Below, piece after piece: positions 1 through 13,098 of a stretch of DNA of 64,000 nt; the first letter of the stretch is position 1, and the number at the start of each line of letters is the position of its first letter. The notes under the pieces were generated by a model, which was given only the letters and a program-made list of their open reading frames with translations, had not been told where the DNA came from and made no database searches. The stretch is from Auanema rhodensis (lineage: Eukaryota > Nematoda > Chromadorea > Rhabditida > Rhabditidae), in contig OZ059896.1 of assembly GCA_964057225.1 (NCBI GenBank), positions 8,370,001-8,434,000 on the forward strand, written 5' to 3'. Made by a program: the position numbers and the translations under genes.

Positions 1-32
1 TATTATGTTATTCATATATATTATTATTGTAG

Positions 33-3000
33 ATGGCGGACGAAGTTTTATTTGATCCGGATGATTATGTATATTGCGCCAGGAGTACAGCTACTAGACA
101 ACCTGCTCCTACAAATACAAGTGTAAAACTTCAATTATTGGAAGAACTCCAGGACACATTAAACATATGGAATAATCTTCATAGTCAGCCTGCCTTTGAT
201 CCAATTCCAACACTTGAAAAGTAAGAATGCCATACTAATAAAATACAGACTAAATATCACCTTTTAAGGATGGCCACAATGCTTGAAGATGCCATTGACG
301 ACTTTTTGAAACAGGATCCTGATCCTTTGGATGACCGTCATCCAAATAGAACACATCCACAGTCAGCTTTTGGTACTCTACTGAAAGTACTTTTTAGAAA
401 TGATATTTTTATGAATAAGGTATATACGTGATTTCTCAACTAAATTTTGTTTTCCATTATCTTCAGCTAATAATTTCTTATTTACTCGGACGTGATCAAC
501 CAGAGCTTAGTGTTGCTGCCGCTAGATTATTATTAAATTGTGTTCCTGGTTTAGATTCCGCTGTTATTTTTTCGGTATCTCGACAAATTATTCGAAATTT
601 AATTGTAAATATTCAGGAACCAGAAGATTTTGTTCCCCAATTATATCATTGGGCAGCTCACAGCGATAATGAAATGTTGCAAGCATATTCTATGGGATTA
701 TTATCTGCTGCAGTTGAAGTTCAAGATAACGCCTCGAAACATCGAGCGTTAAATGCTCAACTGATCCCGGTTGCTTTGAGAAGATTGAATACATTAAGAG
801 TAAGGTTTAATGCAATTTTATTTATGTATTAATGTCATAATAGGAGAGATTAGAACAAGAAAGAAGCCAAGCTAGTATCGGTCCGCCTGCAGATAAACAA
901 ATAGGTTCTCCTCCAGGTCCATTTGCTAATATGAAAATGGATGACGAACCTTTGTGTCGAAGCAATTCTGTAACTTTCTTTATTAAAATAAATTTATTAC
1001 ATTTAATATTCATATCTAGGCTGAGCTTCCAGAAAACTCTAGGAAACTCACAGCTATACTTCCAAAACGGTCAGATAGTGTGAATTCTTATCGTAATGTG
1101 TTTGGAGGTATGTGAATTTTACCCTTATTTGTTATTTTTCTTAAAATCTTACTAATTTTGCTTTTCAATATACTAGTTCACTTTTTTACAGATTCCTTTC
1201 AACCTATGAGAATAAGGCCAACCGCTTCTACAACCGAATCCATCTCTTCACCACCCCGTAAAAAGAAAAAAAATGTAAACTACTCCTTATATAAGAAAAA
1301 ATATTTTAATTTTAGAGTCCTGTAAATTTGCCTCCTAATAATTCATTTGGATCTTTGCAAGATTTAGAAAATAGTTCGAGTAGATGGGACTTAGTTCAAC
1401 CATACGTTATAGGAAATCATAAGGTAATTTTATATCTTGCTGATTATGTTTAAATTTTTTTAATTGCAACAGGTTTTTCCTTTAACAACTGAAATGCATT
1501 TGAGATTAATTCTACAATTTTTGGCTCCTACTGGAGAGTATCAGGATGTATGTGATTTTTTGTTATTTTTTTTATTTTTTCAATATAGTTGCTAAGCCTG
1601 GCCTATGAAGGACAAGCTCTTGATCAGATTCTTTATTACATTGACTTACAAACTACAAAAGATGTTAGGCTTACTTTCGACGCTCTCAGGGTTAGTTTCC
1701 GATGTTTTAATAATGTGATCAATTTTTGTTTAGTATCTCACTTCCTTACTGGTACATAGAAAATTCGCTTTGGAATTTGTTGCGCGTGGTGGCGTTCTAG
1801 CTTTATTGAAAGTTCCAAGGGCATGTATGGCTTCTGTTGGAGTTTCGACTTGCATGTATTATTTGTCTTATAATGAAGATGTTATGGAAAAAGTTTGCCA
1901 GCTTGGAGATAAAATACTAGATAATATAGTAGAGTGGGGAACATGTAAAAATCTATGTTACATTTTTTTTTCTTTCTAGATATTGTTTATGGTGTTTAGA
2001 ACATAGTTATGAAAGTGGAATGGCTAGTGCTTCAATGTTTTTCACTCATGGGTTTTTCTATAAAGCTATTTTAGAAAGATTTGATGAAAAAAATGGGTTG
2101 CGTGTTTTATATAATTATGTAAGTTTATTAATTATTTTTAATTTTTACTAATTTTTTTAGCTCTCAACTTTGTCTTTACTCCATGATGTAGCGAATGCCG
2201 AAAACTTTGAACTATCTGAAGAGCAGATGCATACCAGCACTCAATCTGTAAGAAACGCCTCTGCAGCTTTTCGAAGGTTTTCTTTTAACATAAAGTTTTT
2301 TATTATTATTAATATATTTGAAGTTATGTTGGCGCTCATTTGTATGTTAAATTAGAACAAATTCGTCGTGCTATAGGAAACAAGTCAGTTGTTGCCGGCT
2401 GCATATGGCCATCTTCAATTCAAGGAAATTTACCTCCATACAAAGTGAGTGAAATCTATGGTGATGTTTAAAAATACAGTTTACTTAGACAATGGAACTC
2501 ATTGATGAACCTATGGAACAAGCTGTAAATGTTCTTACAAACCTCATAAGATTCTCATCTTTGAATTGGAGAGCTATTGAAGAGGCTCGGAAAATGGGTT
2601 TAATTCGTGCTATGTTGAGTATTATCATAGGTGCCCAAGATTGGAGTCAAACTGCGGGCAGGTAAAGAAAGCTTCAAAATCTTCTCAATAAAGCTCTCTT
2701 TTTAGGTGTGAAATGGCTAGAAACGCTCTTGAAGTTTTATGGGTTTGCTCTGCCTTACCAAAAGTACAAACAGATTTTTGTGAAGAGTTTGCTGTTGCAA
2801 CTAATCAAATGGAAGGATTCACGTACATTTATAAAATGGTTTTGTTTTTTAATATTTTTTTTAAGGATTCTGGTAGATGTAGCAGATGGTACTGTGTTTG
2901 AGGATGAAGCTGACATTCAAATAGCAGCTTTATTAGTTATTATTAACTGTTGTGCTTCTTCGGACCCTACAGGAAAAGTAGTGAAATCTCATATCTTTTT

Positions 3001-6000
3001 TTAAATGATCATATGCTTTAGTTATCCTCCAGAGGCGAAGGAGGTAGAAAATCTAGAATGTCTTCTGTTGGAATTTTACAACAAGGTGTCAAAGAATCTC
3101 TTGACAAAGTTTATACATGTTTACGCCAAAATAATATTCTTATGGTAAATTTTTCGTATATTAGTTCATTTTTTATCTTTCGTCAGGTTTTGAATAACAT
3201 TATTCGGAAGCGGACTCCTGTATCTGAAGCTGATCGCTTACGGGCAACGGCATGTAAAGCTTTATTAGGATTAGCACGGTCTCAGGAAATTCGGCAAATC
3301 CTCACCAAACTTCCTCTCATAGCTTCCAATGAATTACAAAGTTTTTTTGATTTTCTAAGTAGTATACTAATAAGAAAATTAAAGGTTTAATGAAAGAGCC
3401 TGTAGCTCAGGATAAAAAAACATTCCACAATATGTTTTGTAAATGTTCTAAGGAATTATTTGAAGTGGTAACGGAAAGACCTGTTTCCAGTCCAATGCCT
3501 AATCCAAAAGATTTGACACAGGTTTCAATATTAGTTTCTAGAAATGGTATTCTAATTAGTTCTTCAATTCAGGAACAACTTTGGAAAGCACGTATAGTTT
3601 CTAAGACTAAAATTACATACAATGAGAAAGAACTACTTCAACTCATACATGAACATCTGTTGAAAAAAGGCTTAACGGAGACGGCCACTCATCTTATGAA
3701 AGAAGCAGAGTTACCTGATGTACCCGCTAGCCTTCTATCGTCTACTCCCTCTCGTCTTCAGCCACTTGTAACCAACAGTTTTATGTTTATTTTAATATAT
3801 ATATATGTTTTCAGCCTCAATCGTTGACATGGCAATCTCCACCCAGAGCAAAACGAACACTTCTTTTGGATTCTGGAACATCTCCTGCAATTACAGCTCA
3901 GCCTTCTACTTCCCAAACGTCGTCTATGTCTGAAGTTGAGTTCGCTACACCGTCTAGAGTACGTCGCCATAGTAAGATCCGCTCACATTAATCATAATCT
4001 TTGTTTTCCATAGAGCATGGATATTTTCCAAGAAGGTTGACTTTGCGCCCTTCCGTTTCAATGAGAAATTGCCATCACTCTGATAATTCATTGAAGCCAC
4101 TGAAAGGATTAGATCATATAATTACTGACTATTTTAGGTAAATTATTTTTGTAAATATTTTAAAATACTTAAATTTTAGAACTCAACACTCAATGTGTAA
4201 AAATCCTGTAACTACTTGCCCGCCGTTCTCCTTATATTATCCCCACCAATGTCCAGAACCACGAACTGTAGGAGAAATTTCTCAGAATATAGTTCAACGG
4301 TTCTTAAATAGACCTGTCATAAAATCACAACTATTGTAATTTGAATTGTTTCGAAAGCTTCATAATATGTTTTGTGTTTAGACCATATTCTCGTTTGCAA
4401 GATGAACGACTAGTTTTCAGTAAATTCAGGCCTTCTCGAACGATATGCGAACATGAAGAGATGTATACAAGTTGTGCTTTTTCGGTTTGAATTTTTTTCT
4501 TTTTTTTGTTAATAACGTAAATATAGATCGATGACGAACATTTGATTGTTGGAATGTTCACAGGTGATGTACATTGGATTAATATGGAATCAGGGGTAGA
4601 GGAGTCTCAGACGAGTTGTCATAGTTCAGGAATTACATCTATCGTTCCCAGCAAAGTTTGTATTTTTTGCTCCTATTTGATTATAATTTGTCTTTAGGAC
4701 GGTACAATGCTTTTAACGTCGTCTGCTTATATTCATCCTCTTTCTTCTATGTGGAGACTAGGAGAAGCTCAAGAACATTTGTATGATTTTAACGATGAAT
4801 ACTTTGTTCAATTCTCAAATTGTTCTCAAGACAAAATTGTAGGGACGAATGGCGAGCATGCAACGGTTTGATCAATTGTGTATAATTACTAAAGTTAATT
4901 TTAGGTATACGATACCGAATCTGGTAGAATGCTTATCCGTTTTAGTAGAAAAGGTTTAGGAGCTCGTTATCAACATAATAAAGCAAGTTTTTCTCCTTGC
5001 GATGAGTTAGTGCTTAACGATGGTATACTGTGGGATGTAAGATGTCCAGATCAGGTTTTTAAATTAATAAAGGTAATCATAACGTTAAACATTGCAGTTT
5101 GTACACTCTTTCGATAAAATGAATCCTACCAACTCAGGAGTTTTCCATCCCCATGGCCGAGAAATTATTCTCAATAGTGAAGTTGTAAGTTTCTAACAAA
5201 ATATTTAATAATTCATTATACTACTTTAAGTGGGACGTTCGAACCTTCCGGTTACTTCATACTGTTCCTGCTTTAGATCAGTGTAAAATAATTTTCAATT
5301 CAACCGGAGTATGTTGTTTTTTTATGTTACTTTTCGTAACTTTAATGTTGTAGAATATTCTATATGCAACAACCCATACGGAGAGTTCAGAACCAGATAA
5401 CAGCATTAGACACTTAGGATCATCTTTTCGCACGCTTGATTCAAGAGATTATTCAGTACAATAGTTTTTTATTTTATTCTATTACGAAATGAATCGTTTC
5501 AGGGTCTCACTACGGTTGATTCCAAGAGAGCATTGTTAGATATATGTTGTGATCACTCTGATAGATATGTTGCCGTTGTAGAAAAACTTCGGTCAGGGCC
5601 TAATGAGTTTCTTCTTCATCATGAAGAAAGTCTTGTCCGAACCTATGAGGTGAACACTTACATAGTGATAGCTCTTTACTGATTCTTGTTCCAGGTGGGT
5701 AAACATAGAGATGCTGAAGATGATGCGGATGAGGATGAAGAAGATGATAACGAAGATGGAGGAAGTGCTGATTTGGAAAGTGATAGTGACAGTATGACGG
5801 ATGTCGATGATGGTAGTTCTGATCTTATTGGATCAGAGGATGTATTCGATGCAATTGGCCGCGTAAGATTATTCTGTGCTAATTTGCATGTGATATTTTG
5901 TGCTTCAGCTGGAAGCAGGTAGCAGTTCTTCTTCCTCTGACTCTTATCGTTCGGATGATAGTGACTCTGGGAGCTGGGAAACAGCATCTAACCAAGATAT

Positions 6001-6399
6001 AGATAACAGTAAGATTTAGAAATACGTTTGAATTGTATGTTATTAATAATCTATGCTTAGTGAATGAGCAGCTTCTGGGATCAGAAGGTGAAGCTAACGC
6101 GGAGGGAAATGCGAACGCTGCTAATCAGGACGAGGAAGAAGACGATGAAAACGATTCAGATGATGACGACTCTAACGATAATGATGATGATGATAATGAT
6201 AATGACGATGATGATGATGATGATGATGATGGTGATGATTTAGAGGAAATGGATATTACTTACAGGTAATTTTTGAAATTGTTTCAATCTATGAAATTCT
6301 GTTTCCAGACCGGATTCTGAGGATGCACACCCTAGTAGTAGTACGACTGCTTTAAACCCTCATCTCCGTAAGCAGCGACGACGCCGTAGCGAAAGCTAA
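33..6399 (+). CDS. DCAF1: DCAF1 (VPRBP/mahjong): substrate receptor of the CUL4-DDB1 E3 ubiquitin ligase, multi-exon
   Basis: DCAF1 docks on DDB1 and recruits substrates to CUL4-RING ligases, mainly in the nucleus. The spliced translation follows the family from end to end. An N-terminal armadillo-like region has [12 protein letters not shown] and [16 protein letters not shown]-type blocks. [19 protein letters not shown]-like LisH motif lies at about 3625-3720. A WD40 domain carries both DDB1-contacting WDxR motifs, WDVR at about 5032-5043 and at 5231-5242. The C-terminus is a very acidic Asp/Glu tail (about 5700-6270) ending in a basic Arg-rich stretch. There are about 25 short introns. The ATG directly follows TTGTAG, a splice-acceptor-like leader junction. 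Family members run to about 1,500 residues and this one is slightly shorter. Identity is firm; some exon edges in the linker are approximate. Confidence 0.95.
6175..6240 (+). repeat. Asp-codon (GAT/GAC) repeat inside the DCAF1 acidic tail
   Basis: Imperfect GAT/GAC triplet array encoding an Asp-rich run with a few Asn and Ser. It lies in frame within the acidic C-terminus that all DCAF1 proteins carry. The mixture of GAT, GAC and AAT codons fits selected acidity more than a young slippage repeat. Confidence 0.85.
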
Positions 6400-6584
6400 T
6401 AAGTGTCTTTAAATTTTATCGTTAAATTTACATTTCTTGGATGTATATATCTAGAACGTTCCGTATCATTCTGTTCTTAAATTGAATGTCTTGTTGTTAA
6501 CTGGTACATCTTTCCATTAGAGATTTTATTTGTTTTTTTTATGAAAGCCTCATTCTTCACTGTTTTGTTGATTGTTACTGATAC

Positions 6585-6590
6585 AATAAA
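6585..6590 (+). terminator. AATAAA poly(A) signal for DCAF1
   Basis: A canonical AATAAA lies about 185 bases after the DCAF1 stop codon. It precedes the acceptor-like TTTCAG in front of the next possible gene. This is the only perfect hexamer in that gap. Confidence 0.6.
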
Positions 6591-6696
6591 GATAGTATTA
6601 TGTTGTTTAGAAGTTTGACAATAAGTATTACGTTGGTTATAGATATTTGGAGGAAATATTATAAATGCATTTGGTTAGATATTTCAGATATCTGCC

Positions 6697-7148
6697 ATGG
6701 AAGTAGATCCCAATGAAGTAGATATGAATAATCAAAATTTGAAAGCAGATGAAGTTTGATTATTATGCATTGATTTTTAATATGTGATGTATCATAGAGC
6801 GAATGGTTGTGGAATGAAAATGAATATTTGGTATTTTCAAAGGTTTAGTTTTTTACATCTTTTTTAATTTATAGAAAAAAGAATTAGAATCTGATAATCA
6901 AGCAATTCAGAAGGTATTCTATTCGTCCGAACTAAGTTGTTATTTATTTGTAGATCGCTGAATCAAGTGATAAATATGAATTTGATAAGCTTGATAAGAA
7001 ATTTAGGTATACTCTTCATATTTGATTGGAGATTCCGGAATGTATTTAATGCCTTACAATAAATCATTGATAATATCAAGCTATTCGAATGTTTACTGGA
7101 ACGCATAGATGAGAAATGTGTTATTTTGGAGAATTGGCGAGGGGAATG
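6697..7148 (+). CDS. Putative small charged, coiled-coil-like protein between DCAF1 and dihydropyrimidinase
   Basis: An ATG at 6697 follows ATTTCAG by nine bases. Four in-frame pieces join with GT...AG introns of about 40 bases: 6697-6753, 6798-6830, 6875-6913 and 6954-7006. They give an acidic Glu/Lys/Asp-rich sequence beginning MEVDPNEVDMNN with a WLWNENEYLKKELE segment. A further open stretch at 7080-7148 reads LFECLLERIDEKC...NWRGE and stop. I could not connect it in frame with ordinary splice sites: the obvious acceptor at 7081 shifts the frame. The 3' end is therefore uncertain, and shorter proteins ending near 7062 are possible. I do not recognise a family. The approximately 300-base spacing from DCAF1 and from the downstream gene fits a compact, perhaps operon-like cluster. 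Confidence 0.4.
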
Positions 7149-7400
7149 AACGGTGAATATGATTTATTGAATCTTTAATTTTAATTTTGTCAAAGTTTAT
7201 TGCTTATGAAAATGGGCGTTCTCCTAGGTTCATCAATGCTATAAAGAGGGGGAAAATATTTGATAAAATCACATTTTTTTCATTTTTAATTCTTTATAAT
7301 TTGGCCAACTAGATCATTTTTATACTACTATCACAATTATACTGTTCTTATAGTAAGCTAAGTGCATTTTTGTACATATACTATCAAAGTATCTACAATA

Positions 7401-9653
<2,253 letters not shown>

Positions 9654-9696
9654 ACAGTAGTCGATTTGTACGCCTATGAAACTTTCAAACTTTGAT

Positions 9697-9702
9697 TTTA
9701 TT
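9697..9702 (-). terminator. AATAAA poly(A) signal for RRP1 copy 1 (minus strand)
   Basis: TTTATT on the plus strand is AATAAA on the minus strand, about 60 bases beyond the RRP1 copy 1 stop. It lies just outside the duplicated block, which begins at 9714, so copy 2 had to obtain its signal elsewhere. Confidence 0.5.
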
Positions 9703-9713
9703 CAGTTTAATGA

Positions 9714-11243
9714 TTAACAACAAAAACACAACAAAGAAGTAACAAGTATAACAAACAAATTCTAACATAATTTTCTTTTTTTACGCTTTGAACAATTTTC
9801 TTCATCATATTTCTCAAGTTTCTCAATGGATTTAACTACATCAGCTTCAGTAAGAACTTCTTGGGGTTGTGGTGGTTCGAAATGATAAGGATCTTGGTTT
9901 TGAGCAGCCGATTTATACCTATTCAAATTATTAAAAAACGGATGAAACCACAAACAAACTTTTTGACAAGCGCGTAGATTTTCTTTCTGCGAGAAGCATT
10001 TATCTCCTCTCGTTTTCCAATGTTCATAAGCATTTTACCCAAGGCATTATAGTCAAACTAAAGTGCTACATAATGATATCTTTAGAATATTAACTGATAA
10101 TAACCTGAATTCCACCCTGTGGAACTTCCTCTCCTTCCTCAGCAGCAGCTAACTCCTCGGATTTTTGATGAAGAATTGTGGCAAAAACTTCGTCTATTAT
10201 CGAATCAAACAAATAATTGCTGAAATTCAGCAAAGTTACTCATAACCACTGAAACCACTAAATACCTAGCATTCTTGTCGGCCAATAATTCGGCAAAAGG
10301 CTCCAGAATCGCAGTAATTTGCTTTTTTGTTAGCCCTCCTACAAGTTAAGTTGCAACTTAAAAAAAGTAAAATGTGTCATACCTGCATTATCTAATTCAT
10401 CCAACACTAAGGAAGCAAAATGGAATTTAAGTCCTTCCGACACTGATTTGTCTAGAAAAAAACAAATAAAATAAAAGTAAACTTTGGAAAATTACTTGAA
10501 GTTATGGTCGTTTCCCTAAAAGCATTGAAATACTGTTCACGAACAGACTTCTTCCATTTGCACGAAGATAAATAAGCAAATAATACTCGAATAACCCTTC
10601 TTATCAACTAAAAAATTGAAAGTTATACGTCAATATCGAAAGGTTACCATCAAAAATTTATCCATTCTCCATCTATCCACATTATGCCATTCTTTGGATA
10701 AGCTTTTAAAAATGCACTTAATAAATAAAACACGCTCAGCTTCAGAATCAAATATTTGCAAAAGATTACTAATGATATCAGCTAATTCTTCCTAAAAAGA
10801 ACATTCTAGAAAATTAATTGAATATCTAGCTAACCTGAAGAAGCATTTTGTCCTGCATCCACATAACATAATGAAGACCTTTGCATAACCTGATCATATC
10901 ATCTTCAGAAAAAGCTAAACGGAAGATTTAATAGAGATTGTTGCTTAATACAACTATTTGTGAAGATTCATCATAATTGTTAAAAGTTGAATTACTTACC
11001 TTTTATAGCTGATTGTTCCTTTATCCAATCATGTAACGCATTTAGAGCTCTTTTACGAGTTCCAGGTTCACCACATGCTAGTTTTTGAGCAAAAACAATC
11101 TCTACACTTTCCAAATCAACATCCATGGCTTAGCCTATAATATTTCTTTCATTTTCAAAGCAAAAAAATTAAAGATAATAATAATTTTTTAATACAATTA
11201 AAATTCAAAAATATGGGATCTCGTCGCGCCAGCGTTTCGTACG
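9714..11243. repeat. Tandem segmental duplication, unit 1 (contains RRP1 copy 1)
   Basis: This 1,530-base block matches 11428-12959 almost perfectly: six substitutions, all transitions, and two single-base A-run indels. It holds the whole RRP1 gene, 48 bases beyond its stop and 117 bases upstream of its ATG. The right edge falls immediately after TTTCGTACG. Confidence 0.97.
9762..11126 (-). CDS. RRP1: Ribosomal RNA processing protein 1 (RRP1/Nop52 family), copy 1
   Basis: RRP1 is a nucleolar factor for pre-60S rRNA processing. Reading from 11126, the exons are 11000-11126, 10835-10914, 10648-10791, 10496-10607, 10383-10451, 10266-10338 and 10105-10219, then most simply 10039-10057 and 9762-9982, giving about 319 residues. 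Family blocks are clear: FAQKLACGEPGTRKRALNAL near the N-terminus, GLHYVMWMQDKMLLQEELAD, then KEWHNVDRWRMDKFLMLIRR and the domain end around GLTKKQITAILEPFAELL. The C-terminus is short and basic (KRKKRK, a likely nuclear localisation signal), lacking the long tail of vertebrate RRP1. The splice choice at about 9983-10038 is my inference: the straight reading shifts frame there. The start lies eight bases after ATTATAG. Confidence 0.88.
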
Positions 11244-11427
11244 CGATTGTGCTCTTCAAAACATATGCCCTGCTTTAAGAGAAAACGTATTCTATCAGAT
11301 TTTTCCTGTTATATCTCCATTACATCAAGAGAACCTCATGAATAACTAAAGTAAATAATATGGTACCATCACGACAGGAACTACAACATGATTAAGCCCC
11401 TTGTAAAAGAATAGTATAAATTTATTT
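11244..11427. other. Unique 184-bp filler between the two RRP1 units
   Basis: This stretch separates the two duplicated blocks and resembles neither native flank, that is, neither the dihydropyrimidinase 3' region nor the RRP1-RPC4 promoter. It has no convincing ORF. Its right end supplies a TTTATT, which is AATAAA on the minus strand. Confidence 0.8.
11421..11426 (-). terminator. AATAAA poly(A) signal for RRP1 copy 2, supplied by the filler
   Basis: A minus-strand AATAAA lies about 50 bases past the copy 2 stop codon. It is in the unique filler, not in the duplicated block. Confidence 0.45.
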
Positions 11428-12959
11428 TTAACAACAAAAACACAACAAAGAAGTAACAAGTATAACAAACAAATTCTAACATAATTTTCTTTTTTTACGC
11501 TTTGAACAATTTTCTTCATCATATTTCTCAAGTTTCTCAATGGACTTAACTACATCAGCTTCAGTAAGAACTTCTTGGGGTTGTGGTGGTTCGAAATGAT
11601 AAGGATCTTGGTTTTGAGCAGCCGATTTATACCTATTCAAATTATTAAAAAACGGATGAAACCACAAACAAACTTTTTGACAAGCGCGTAGATTTTCTTT
11701 CTGCGAGAAGCATTTATCTCCTCTCGTTTTCCAATGTTCATAAGCATTTTACCCAAGGCATTATAGTCAAACTAAAGTGCTACATAATGATATCTTTAGA
11801 ATATTAACTGATAATAACCTGAATTCCACCCTGTGGAACTTCCTCTCCTTCCTCAGCAGCAGCCAACTCCTCGGATTTTTGATGAAGAATTGTGGCAAAA
11901 ACTTCGTCTATTATCGAATCAAACAAATAATTGCTGAAATTCAGCAAAGTTACTCATAACCACTGAAACCACTAAATACCTAGCATTCTTGTCGGCCAAT
12001 AATTCGGCAAAAGGCTCCAGAATCGCAGTAATTTGCTTTTTTGTTAGCCCTCCTACAAGTTAAGTTGCAACTTAAAAAAAAGTAAAATATGTCATACCTG
12101 CATTATCTAATTCATCCAACACTAAGGAAGCAAAATGGAATTTAAGTCCTTCCGACACTGATTTGTCTAGAAAAAAACAAATAAAATAAAAGTAAACTTT
12201 GGAAAATTACTTGAAGTTATGGTCGTTTCCCTAAAAGCATTGAAATACTGTTCACGAACAGACTTCTTCCATTTGCACGAAGATAAATAAGCAAATAATA
12301 CTCGAATAACCCTTCTTATCAACTAAAAAATTGAAAGTTATACGTCAATATCGAAAGGTTACCATCAAAAATTTATCCATTCTCCATCTATCCACATTAT
12401 GCCATTCTTTGGATAAGCTTTTAAAAATGCACTTAATAAATAAAACACGCTCAGCTTCAGAATCAAATATTTGCAAAAGATTACTAATGATATCAGCTAA
12501 TTCTTCCTAAAAAAGAACATTCTAGAAAATTAATTGAATATCTAGCTAACCTGAAGAAGCATTTTGTCCTGCATCCACATAACATAATGAAGACCTTTGC
12601 ATAACCTGATCATATCATCTTCAGAAAAAGCTAAACGGAAGATTTAATAGAGATTGTTGCTTAATACAACTATTTGTGAAGATTCATCATAATTGCTAAA
12701 AGTTGAATTACTTACCTTTTATAGCTGATTGTTCCTTTATCCAATCATGCAACGCATTTAGAGCTCTTTTACGAGTTCCAGGTTCACCACACGCTAGTTT
12801 TTGAGCAAAAACAATCTCTACACTTTCCAAATCAACATCCATGGCTTAGCCTATAATATTTCTTTCATTTTCAAAGCAAAAAAATTAAAGATAATAATAA
12901 TTTTTTAATACAATTAAAATTCAAAAATATGGGATCTCGTCGCGCCAGCGTTTCGTACG
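11428..12959. repeat. Tandem segmental duplication, unit 2 (contains RRP1 copy 2)
   Basis: Second unit of the direct tandem duplication, 1,532 bases. It differs from unit 1 by two extra A bases in intronic A-runs and six transitions. The sequence to its right continues into the RPC4 promoter, so this copy keeps the divergent arrangement that I take to be ancestral. Confidence 0.97.
11476..12842 (-). CDS. RRP1: Ribosomal RNA processing protein 1 (RRP1/Nop52 family), copy 2
   Basis: This copy has the same gene structure and predicted protein as copy 1. Substitutions at 11545, 11864, 12750 and 12792 fall in exons; each is a third-position change that leaves the amino acid unchanged (Lys, Leu, Leu, Ala). 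The other two substitutions and both indels are intronic. Start, stop and all splice sites are preserved, so nothing marks it as a pseudogene. It faces RPC4 head to head with 256 bases between the two ATGs, which makes a shared promoter likely. Copy 1 has only the proximal 117 bases of that promoter. Confidence 0.88.
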
Positions 12960-13098
12960 TGAAAATTACTGAAAATCTGACACATTTTAATTGAAACATA
13001 TAGCTTTAGATTTTTGAAGAATTAGCTTTGAAATTGTGATTATTATTGTTCAAGTTGAATTTATGCATACTGATCACATATCGTAGTTAAATTACAGA
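12843..13098. promoter_or_regulatory. Divergent RRP1-RPC4 intergenic promoter region
   Basis: These 256 bases separate the start codons of two genes for ribosome and tRNA/5S output. A GC-rich patch at about 12940-12959 includes CGCGCC and TTTCGTACG. Each gene has its own AG acceptor-like site next to its ATG: ATTATAG for RRP1 and AATTACAG for RPC4. The bidirectional role is inferred from geometry. Confidence 0.5.

Noticed and set aside
5676-5987. 103-codon Ser-rich minus-strand frame
   Set aside because: It is antisense to the Asp/Glu-rich tail of DCAF1; GAT/GAA codons read as Ser and Leu on the other strand.
9762-9953. A stand-alone minus-strand ORF of 63 codons, repeated identically in protein at 11476-11667
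   Set aside because: It is the last exon of RRP1 read back beyond its splice site, not a separate gene. The repetition is the tandem duplication.
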